Assembly: GCF_037975245.1 (NCBI RefSeq)
Contig: NC_092567.1
Location: forward strand, 26,814,376-26,878,375
DNA length: 64,000 nucleotides
Direction: 5' to 3'
DNA from: Apostichopus japonicus
Lineage: Eukaryota; Echinodermata; Holothuroidea; Aspidochirotida; Stichopodidae
Shown: one piece after another, positions 58,101 through 64,000 of the stretch
Position numbering within the stretch: position 1 is the stretch's first letter
How the letters are laid out: every line of letters begins with the position of its first letter
The notes under the pieces: model-generated
Database searches by the model: none
The model's input: only the letters and a program-made list of their open reading frames with translations
Told to the model about the DNA's origin: nothing
Program-made: the position numbers and the translations under genes

Positions 58101-61100
58101 CCTACTACACATGACTTGCTTGTTAGTGTACCATACATATTTCTCAATTCAGAAAAAGTGAGATTAATACTGCCTACTAGGCTTGAGCTGCTTGTTAGTG
58201 TACCATACATATTTCTCAATCTTGATAAAGTGAGATTAATACTGCCTACTACACATGACTTGCTTGTTAGTGTACCATACATATTTCTGGTTTCAGTTGT
58301 TTTCCGCATACGTTACTTTCCGCTGATTACTTTCCGCTGAAAAAATTCTTCTGCGGAAAACACCGATTTTTCACTTGCCTGTACACTATATTTTTCCGCA
58401 ATTTTGAGATACCAAATTCAGGCAGGATGATTAAAATAACATGAGAAAGTATCAAAGAACGTCGATCAAGGATGGTTAGACTGAGTTCATGTCAGAATAG
58501 TTAAGCTGCTTATAATTTAGAGGAGGCTTGGGGTGTTCGTAATTACGAATTATTAAAGAAGCATATAATACTGGGCAAAGGGACGCCCGCGTTATGAAGG
58601 ATTGAGTATCTAATTAAGTATTAAATATTCGGCCCGCGTAATGATGGTTTAACAAAAAAGGTGTAAAAGGCGGTATCTTTGATTTTCGCTGGAAATAAAA
58701 TGGCTGTATAAGTAAGCCTTACAGCCTAAGCTACAAGTACAACCTTAGCTACTGTATCCTAAATCTAGTCTCGAAGCTACATTTTATCCTGTTACAGTCA
58801 AATCCTATCTTATCCATCTTCCTAAATCCCTCCATGTGCCTAATAATTTCAGTAAGTCATTCTGTTCCTCCCAAAAAGAAACGGTACTTTCCGTTGAAAA
58901 AAACGTTGTTTTCCGCTGACAAATTTGTTTGCGGAAAACAACGTTTTGTTTCAGCGGAAAGTAACGTGTGCGGAAAACAACGGTACCCCATATTTCTCAG
59001 TTCAGAAAAAGTGAGATTAATACTGCCTACTACACATGACCTGCTTGTTAGTGTACCATACATATTTCTCAATCTAGATAAAGTGAGATTAATACTGCCT
59101 ACTACACATGACTTGCTTGTTAGTGTACCATACATATTTCTCAATCTAGATAAAGTGAGATTAATACTGCCTACTACACATGACTTGCTTGTTAGTGTAC
59201 CATACATATTTCTCAGTTCAGAAAAAGTGAGATTAATACTGCCTACTACACATGACCTGCTTGTTAGTGTACCATACATATTTCTCAATCTAGATAAAGT
59301 GAGATTAATACTGCCTACTACACATGACTTGCTTGTTAGTGTACCATACATATTTCTCAATTCAGAAAAAGTGAGATTAATACTGCCCATTACACAAGAC
59401 CTGCTTGTTAGTGTACCATACATATTTCTCAATCTTGATCAAGTGAGATTTGGTTGCTTTTTTACCCTTTGTTCAAAACAAAGTCTCTGTTTGTTCTTGC
59501 TGAGCATTTATTGAGAAGCCCTGGCATAAGATGTTACATGAGTAGTCACATCAATTCAGCCTGTTTTCAGCAAAATTTCATGCATCTTCTAAATCTATTA
59601 CAATAAGTAAATTAACAGCAGAAAGCAGGCAGGATGGTTATAAAAAAATTTGAAAGGAGCAAAGGAAGTGTTGCAGTTTAAGTATGGAAATGCTGAAGCA
59701 GAAACTGTTTAACCTCATAACAGGCATGTAGAATGACAAACAATGATACCTTGCCAACTGCATGGGTCGTGTAACCTAATTGTCTCAATTTTTCTGGTAA
59801 CATGGTGAAGTTCAGAGGAACCCCATAGGGTCTCGATGCACCTATTGTGAGTGTCTGCATACCTGTCAACAGGGTTATCAAAAAGCAACATGATATTAAA
59901 AGTGCACCCCCTTCTTCCAGATATAATACCTTTCCGACTGCATGTGTCTTGTAACCCAACTGTCTTAGTTTTTCTGGTAACATGGTGAAGTTGAGGGGTA
60001 CTCCATAGGGGTGAGTTGCAATGATGACACCAGTCTGCAAACCTGTCGACAGGATTTATCAAAATACAAGGGCAGGTTCACCATGTTAAGATTACTTGAT
60101 CCTATAATTTCCCAATGGCATCTCTTAAGCCAGTTGTCTCAACTTTACAGTTAGCATGGAGAAATGAGTAACATTGTATCAGTCTACACCTCTGTCACCA
60201 GGCAAGGTGTATCACCAATTTATTATGCAGCAAACACAGTGTTCTTTCATCACCAATTTGCAATTATCGTTATACCTTTCCGACTGCATGCGTCTTGTAA
60301 CCCAATTGTCTTAGTTTCACTGGTAACATGGTGGAGTTGAGCGGGACTCCATACGGCTCAGTTGCTTCGATGGTATCGGTCTGCATACCTGTCAATAGCG
60401 TATTTTAAATGTAAATATCGCTCCTGACTTTGAAAACTTGGCAAGTTTGGGGGAATGTGACCATGACAATGCCCTCTTGACCAATGATTTAAATCAGAAA
60501 CAAATTTTGACCTGCAATATCATTTAAATGTTCAAGTATGGAATCACCAAACAAAAGCCATTTCACCTTTAAACTGAGGCTCTAAAAGATATGTAACAAA
60601 CAAGAACTAGATAGAAGGATACCTCTATACACAATTAAAAGAAGTCCCCACTAAAACCTGTACCTGTATGTATGGCATATCTACCAGTGAGCAGAGCACT
60701 TCGAGTTGGTGTGCAAATTGGTAACACATAATAGTTGAACAAAATCACACCATCAAGGGCAAGCTTGTCCATATTTGGTGTCAATATTTGAGGAGAGCCA
60801 TGAAAGCTTACATCATTCCAACCCTGAAAAATAAAGAAAAACAAAATAATTTTCATGAATAAATGTCTAAGAACTTTCTAACACACCAGACAAACATTGT
60901 ACATTCATCCATGAACAAACTATGCAGGTGTACAAATTGAGGCTCTGTGACATTAATATCCACGGCCCTAACCTGGATATAGGGGCTCCAGTGAACGGAT
61001 GCTATAGAGTGGCAAGCTTACCTTGGCATATGTACCAAGTTTCTGAACTTACCAAATCATCGGCTACAATCACAACCACGTGAGGCTGACTGAAGGCCAC

Positions 61101-61166
61101 AACACCAGAAACCACTGACAGAAAAAACACCACAGAAAAATGGACGAGTTGAACAGAGGTCACCAT
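46108..61166 (-). CDS. Arylsulfatase B-like sulfatase, ten exons, 510 aa, with alternative exon 3
   Basis: Family role: hydrolysis of sulfate esters, for ARSB the 4-sulfate of N-acetylgalactosamine in dermatan/chondroitin sulfate, in lysosome or secretory pathway. Exons in mRNA order: 61166-61053, 60823-60664, one of three exon 3 copies (60388-60276, 60042-59930, 59862-59750), 55281-55171, 51164-51039, 50302-50176, 49694-49343, 48428-48277, 47921-47772, 46235-46108. All are GT-AG and phases match throughout. Residues 1-26 are a signal peptide; metal ligands D36 D37; C75-T-P-T-R79 is the formylglycine signature; K129 plus H131 make the GKWHLG block across the exon 3/4 junction; H220; D283-N284; K305 in [11 protein letters not shown]; the C-terminus carries DPNSNP...HGGNW. 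Met at 61166 is preferred over 61217 because a possible acceptor lies between them. Weakest point: the exon 5 acceptor. An AG at 51166-51165 keeps frame and adds QNFT; the stronger-looking CACAG at 51153 would shift frame. Exact substrate is unknown. Confidence 0.88.
47560..47608. repeat. CA-rich simple repeat
   Basis: CACACACGCCCACACACACG in intron 9 of the arylsulfatase gene. Confidence 0.7.
48026..48196. repeat. (TTCCC)n microsatellite
   Basis: About 34 copies of TTCCC, perfect except near the end, in intron 8 of the arylsulfatase gene. Open frames on both strands are compositional. Confidence 0.95.
48955..49215 (-). mobile_element. LINE reverse-transcriptase fragment (CR1-like), decayed
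   Basis: Read on the minus strand, broken frames give a KWFSSYL segment, a motif-B block ([17 protein letters not shown]) and a motif-C block (MMYADDTQL) in order, with frameshifts between. This is part of the palm of a CR1/Jockey-group RT, in the same orientation as the host gene, in intron 7. Confidence 0.65.
49261..49328. repeat. 11-bp minisatellite next to the exon 7 donor
   Basis: Six copies of GATTATCCTAG, ending 13 bases from the GTATGT donor of arylsulfatase exon 7. Confidence 0.85.
50383..50705. repeat. 49-bp minisatellite in intron 5
   Basis: Between six and seven copies of a unit starting GAAGGCAGAATGGGTGAAAT and ending GGTGGTGTCCCTCATG. Confidence 0.9.
51184..51465. repeat. 137-bp tandem duplication in intron 4
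   Basis: TCATGAATATGCAACAGCAA at 51184 recurs at 51321, and a shortened start occurs at 51453. The copies are about 95% alike by eye. The head TCATGAATATGCAA is shared with the exon-4-derived array nearby, but the rest is different. Confidence 0.8.
51480..51700 (+). mobile_element. Dispersed short element, copy C (hairpin part)
   Basis: It aligns with 26557-26775: TTTTGACAATTTCCTAATG, TTCATACCACTCTA, ATCGTGCTTCA.AGCACT and TTCATACTG.TCATACTG occur in the same order. It sits in intron 4 of the arylsulfatase gene. Confidence 0.5.
51874..53123. mobile_element. hAT-like non-autonomous element, 1250 bp
   Basis: The ends are CAGGGCCGTCTTAA and, inverted, CAGGGCCATCTTAA (14 bp, one mismatch). An exact 8-bp target duplication GTAAGAAT flanks it (51866-51873 and 53124-53131). 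An 8-bp duplication with CAGGG-type ends fits the hAT superfamily. No transposase is recognised inside. Confidence 0.8.
52502..52786 (-). pseudogene. Retroelement ORF fragment inside the hAT-like element
   Basis: The minus-strand frame contains a LKHWHLISQ...LFPKEPI.AYKR..NLKDLLV pattern. From memory this resembles the segment after the reverse transcriptase in Penelope-like/GIY-YIG retroelements of animals, where FRR.KNLRDLLV is conserved. If right, the hAT-like element captured a piece of a retroelement. The similarity is from memory only. Confidence 0.35.
55282..55770. other. Unique part of arylsulfatase intron 3
   Basis: AT-rich; nothing recognised between exon 4 and the 72-bp satellite. 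Confidence 0.5.
55771..58288. repeat. 72-bp satellite in arylsulfatase intron 3, main block
   Basis: About 35 units built on TACTACACATGACCTGCTTG, TTAGTGTACCATACATATTT, CTCAATCTAG/CTCAATTCAG, ATAAAGTGAGATTAATACTGCC. Two alternating classes (CTAGATA versus TCAGAAA) and three head variants (CACATGACC, GGCTTGAGC, CACAAGACC) form a four-unit, 288-bp higher-order repeat, clearest at 56461, 56749 and 57037. The unit is 24 codons without stops, so both strands stay open for about 2 kb. Confidence 0.97.
58289..58988. mobile_element. 700-bp inverted-repeat element inside the 72-bp satellite
   Basis: The ends are inverted: GTTGTTTTCCGCATACGTTA near 58296 versus, on the other strand, GTTGTTTTCCGCACACGTTA near 58982, continuing CTTTCCGCTGA. 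CATATTTCT flanks both sides (58280-58288 and 58989-58997), a 9-bp target duplication. Nine bases suggest a Mutator-like or Merlin-like element. Extra internal GCGGAAAAC motifs recur near both ends. No transposase. Confidence 0.75.
58989..59446. repeat. 72-bp satellite, second block
   Basis: Six further units, continuous with the main block before the element at 58289-58988 inserted. Confidence 0.95.
59447..59749. other. Unique intron sequence next to exon 3c
   Basis: No feature recognised. Confidence 0.5.
59750..59862 (-). other. Arylsulfatase exon 3c (alternative copy)
   Basis: 113 nt between TTGACAG and GTATCA, same phases. The head reads [10 protein letters not shown]; the remainder is nearly as in 3b with K-to-T in [10 protein letters not shown]. 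Only 67 nt separate 3c from 3b. Confidence 0.85.
59930..60042 (-). other. Arylsulfatase exon 3b (alternative copy)
   Basis: 113 nt between CGACAG and GTATTA, same phases as 3a. The head reads [10 protein letters not shown]; the remainder differs from 3a only by S-to-F and V-to-E. It keeps the N-x-T sequon and terminal Lys. Confidence 0.85.
60100..60192 (-). pseudogene. Decayed fourth copy of arylsulfatase exon 3
   Basis: Between 3a and 3b the plus strand shows TTGTCTCAACTTTACAGTTA, AGCATGG and CAGTCTACACCTCTGTCACC in the same order and spacing as the intact copies, but with indels and no usable donor. It is an eroded exon duplicate. Confidence 0.6.
60276..60388 (-). other. Arylsulfatase exon 3a (alternative copy)
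   Basis: 113 nt between GACAG and GTATAA. It begins with the last two bases of Gly92 and ends with Lys129. The variable head reads [10 protein letters not shown], followed by the conserved PYGVPLN.TMLP and [10 protein letters not shown]. Confidence 0.85.
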
Positions 61167-62530
61167 CTTGCTTCCAATATATCCGCTGTATGAAAGAACA
61201 CAGAACAATAACATCATGAAGGTGATACAAAGGAAATAAGGTAACTCATTAGAACTATGATACTTTTACGACGTTGAGTCCTCATGGAAGACTCTAGCTT
61301 GTGTAAGGTTCTGAGAATAGTTCTTGTCATCCGTTTTGCTGCCGCATTCTTGCACTTTTATTGGATAGTAGATTAAACTGCAGAATGAAAGATACCATCA
61401 CCCCTATAAATGATATGGTAGACCACAGCAATGTGAGACTGAGTTGTGTTAGCCACTGACTACCTATATGAGCTCTCTCTGGAGTCGCTAATACTTACTA
61501 ACCCTGAACATCTGATTCATTTAACAACATTCTCACCTCACTAGTGACTAATCTGCATACATGCAGCTAGAATGATCTCTGCATACAATAGCACATGACT
61601 TGAGATAACCAATCAAGCATACTGTACGTCTCATTCATCTTGGTAGCAATTCAGTTCAATTCAAATTGATTTCCTAACATGTACACAGCAATGAATCAAT
61701 ACAGATGTCTGGTACCCAAACATAACTCAAGTACACATATGATGGATACTGTATATACTACAGAAAACAAAGGTTGTTTAGCAAATTAGTGACCACAGTA
61801 AAATGTAAAATTCCTGATTACAAGGAACGAGACAACTTTTTTGGGACAAATCACAAATTGCCATTGATTCTTCATTTGAAATAACAGGGCACACAGTAAG
61901 TTTTCAGCTTCAAAATGGCACCAAGGCAATCTTCGAACATTTAAAGGCCAGAAGACATTTTGCCAAAAGCACTTGTGAAAGTACTCACAGACGACATAAA
62001 CCAGGAACGATTCCCGAGTTTGTTTGTCAATACATGTATACATGTATACTACTACTACTTTATAGTAGTTTTCTACAGTATAGGCAACAACCTTGCTTTT
62101 ACCCCAACAAATAATATTTTTGAAAGTAAGTTAACTTTTTATATCTACTTGGTATTTCTTGGATTTTTGTTTTCTTCAATATTTGAAAGTATTTCTTGGT
62201 TTTTTTTTTCTTCAATATTTTTAAGTATTTCTTGGTATATTTCTACAACAATCCATTTGGTTTCAAATGACTTTATCAGACATGAAACTGGTTACATTGT
62301 AATATGACAAAACAATTACAACCATTATCCTGATATTGAAATACTTTTGAGCACTAGCAGGTAAGTGTAGATCTATGCCATAAACTCCATAAAGATGTTC
62401 AACTTAATGTATTTTGGAATATTTTGAGCCAAAAATTTCATTAAAGGCCAATACTGGCTACATATTGGCCATGACAGTGTAACATGTTAGAGGGGCAAAC
62501 TGGTCTGATCGTGGACGAACAAGCTGTCAT
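61167..62530. other. Upstream region of the arylsulfatase gene
   Basis: An acceptor-like TTTCATACAG on the minus strand near 61190 suggests a spliced 5' UTR. Promoter and first exon could not be placed. Near 62130-62240 a TATTTCTTGG..TTTTTCTTCAATATTT unit is repeated about three times. Confidence 0.35.
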
Positions 62531-63446
62531 CAGACCTGTCAACCTGCTTGACCCCAAAATAGGGAGAATAACATATTTCAGGGCCAAAAAATAGGGTGAA
62601 TGAGGTGAAAATAGGGAGGTTGGTAATTTTCAACTGAAATGATATAAATACAGGTACTCCTAAATAAGTAGTCTACATTACCGCTCACGTATAACTGGAT
62701 ATGTGAACGCGCACAGGATCGTACAAAGACGTATCAACAAGTACAATCGCGTATAAAATTGTTGACAAACAAATTGCCGGGTAGACGCCGCGTAGACACC
62801 TAGTATTATCCCTGAGTGAGTTTATACGCAGGAAATGCTATTGTGCTCAATGAATAGGGATTAAAGTCGCCGAAAGAATTAGTGAGATGTTTGAAACAGC
62901 CGTTTCTTAAATCGTAGTTTAAGACGTGATATTCACCTAGCAGTGAAGAGGACACAGGTAAATTGTTTGCCGGCATAGAACTTAACTGTTTTTCGTCGTA
63001 TACAAATAGCCTACATGCGAACTGCACACATTCGGTAGGCCGCGCCACGTATACAAACAAGTTACAACTTGTGTATATTAAACTGAGTACACCATGGCAT
63101 ATGCACAGTGCACGCCGTACTACTGTACTGTATTCAGGACTCGACCAAGGCCAACGTACAAAAACGACCTTGGGCGAAGTCTGAGAACTGACAAAGCAGC
63201 CTGCTATATTGGTCGAGAGTCCCGCACAGCACTGTGTCAGTCGTAACGTGTTTGTAAACAATCAATCTATTTTTAGATTACACTTATTTCGCGAATAAGC
63301 ATAGGACTAACTGTTGACTATTTTTAGAAATGTCGCAAGTGATGAAACATTAAAAAACCGGGAGAAAAGAATATGAAACCGGGAGGCCGGGAGATTCGGG
63401 TAAAACCGGGAGTCTCTTGGTAAAACCGGGATAGTTGATGGGTCTG
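62531..63446. mobile_element. 916-bp inverted-repeat element
   Basis: The left end CAGACCTGTCAACC and the inverted right end CAGACCCATCAACT are related, with TGTCAT directly repeated outside (62525-62530 and 63447-63452). AATAGGG(A/T)G motifs inside the left end and ACCGGGAG motifs inside the right end are clustered. It is more GC-rich than its surroundings. A 151-codon minus-strand frame (62806-63261) is not recognisable as a protein. Superfamily is uncertain because a 6-bp duplication is unusual for hAT. Confidence 0.6.
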
Positions 63447-63452
63447 TGTCAT

Positions 63453-63940
63453 TGTTACAATACAGTTACACTACAGGTTAGGGCTACTAGGATGATTAGT
63501 TCCTTAAAGAGTGTTCCTTATTATATGCGGTTACAACTGTTGAATCTCACCACACTGGAGCTTAGGAGGTTATGTAGGGACTTGATTCAGGTTTTCAAGA
63601 TTGTGTATGGTTTTGACAATTTATCCTTTACCGACTTTTTCATGTTTGCTAACAGTAGTTGTACCAGAGGTCATTGTCTTAAACTCCAAAAGTCACATAG
63701 TAGGATTAATATTCAGCATAACTTCTAATAGGGTTGTGAATGAGTGGAATGGTTTGCCTGAGAAAGTTTGCAAGTAGTGTCAATGGGTTTAAGAATGCTT
63801 TGGACAAGCACTTTAAGCATTGTAATCGGGTCTGAGTGTTTGTGTTTTCAGTTTTTATTCCTCTCTCTATAGGGTCCTTGATGCGGACTTAGGTGTCCCT
63901 CCCTGATCCTTTTTTTCTAATAAACTAAACTAAACTAATA
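63453..63940 (+). mobile_element. CR1-like LINE 3' end, 5'-truncated
   Basis: The frame begins with RATRMISSLKSVPYYMRL and LTTLELRRL..DLIQVFKI, the conserved C-terminal region of CR1-group RT proteins. A frameshift near 63725 precedes the NRVVNEWNGLPEKV block, and the ORF tail ends at 63832. The 3' UTR holds GGGTCCTTGATG and a TAAACTAAACTAA tail. Same family as 28841-29062, opposite strand. Confidence 0.8.
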
Positions 63941-64000
63941 CAGGTATTATTTAGGCCTAGCCTAAAGTAAGGCCTAACTGTTAGGTCTACACCTTATGCA

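Noticed and set aside
62806-63261. 151-codon minus-strand frame
   Set aside because: It lies within an inverted-repeat element, has no recognisable domain and could occur by chance in this more GC-rich stretch.

Overview
This is animal nuclear DNA. Genes are split by GT-AG introns, the protein families are metazoan (tetraspanins, a lysosomal/secretory-type arylsulfatase), and non-LTR retrotransposons, short inverted-repeat transposons, microsatellites and satellites fill most of the rest. The AT-rich, repeat-dense texture and an arylsulfatase B-like gene with duplicated exons fit a marine invertebrate, possibly an echinoderm. That placement is inference; nothing here fixes the species. No operons, CRISPR arrays or prokaryotic features were seen. 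Exon models were assembled by hand from splice sites and reading frame, without transcripts. || Layout. 1-8.7 kb holds repeats only: a LINE tail at the edge, a 4.66-kb inverted-repeat element (1249-5906) enclosing a large foldback, and small tandem repeats. 8.7-13.8 kb (minus) is a complete seven-exon tetraspanin (238 aa). 13.9-20.8 kb is intergenic, with a 5'-truncated LINE and a 1.1-kb minisatellite. 20.8-26.3 kb (minus) is a second complete seven-exon tetraspanin (243 aa) with the same intron positions, a tandem paralogue; its intron 4 starts with GTAAGT and then 361 uninterrupted AGAT units. 26.5-32.5 kb holds small mobile elements and a palindromic AT-rich repeat. 32.5-43.7 kb is a 67-bp satellite (about 130 units plus a short left piece) with higher-order structure, split by a young RTE-like LINE with an 11-bp target duplication. 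43.8-45.9 kb is an internally deleted L2/CR1-like LINE. || 46.1-61.2 kb (minus) is a ten-exon arylsulfatase B-like gene giving a frame-consistent 510-aa protein. It is the most interesting part of the window. Exon 3 exists as three intact alternative copies (113 nt each, so only one can be used per mRNA without a frameshift) plus one decayed copy. The 3' part of exon 4 and its splice donor have been amplified into a 137-bp tandem array filling the next intron. Intron 3 is filled with a 72-bp satellite. Both arrays carry transposon insertions with clean target-site duplications. 61.2-64 kb is upstream flank with a 916-bp inverted-repeat element and the 3' end of a CR1-like LINE. || The two tetraspanins are membrane scaffold proteins and the sulfatase is a secretory/lysosomal hydrolase. 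Nothing in the sequence ties them into a common pathway.
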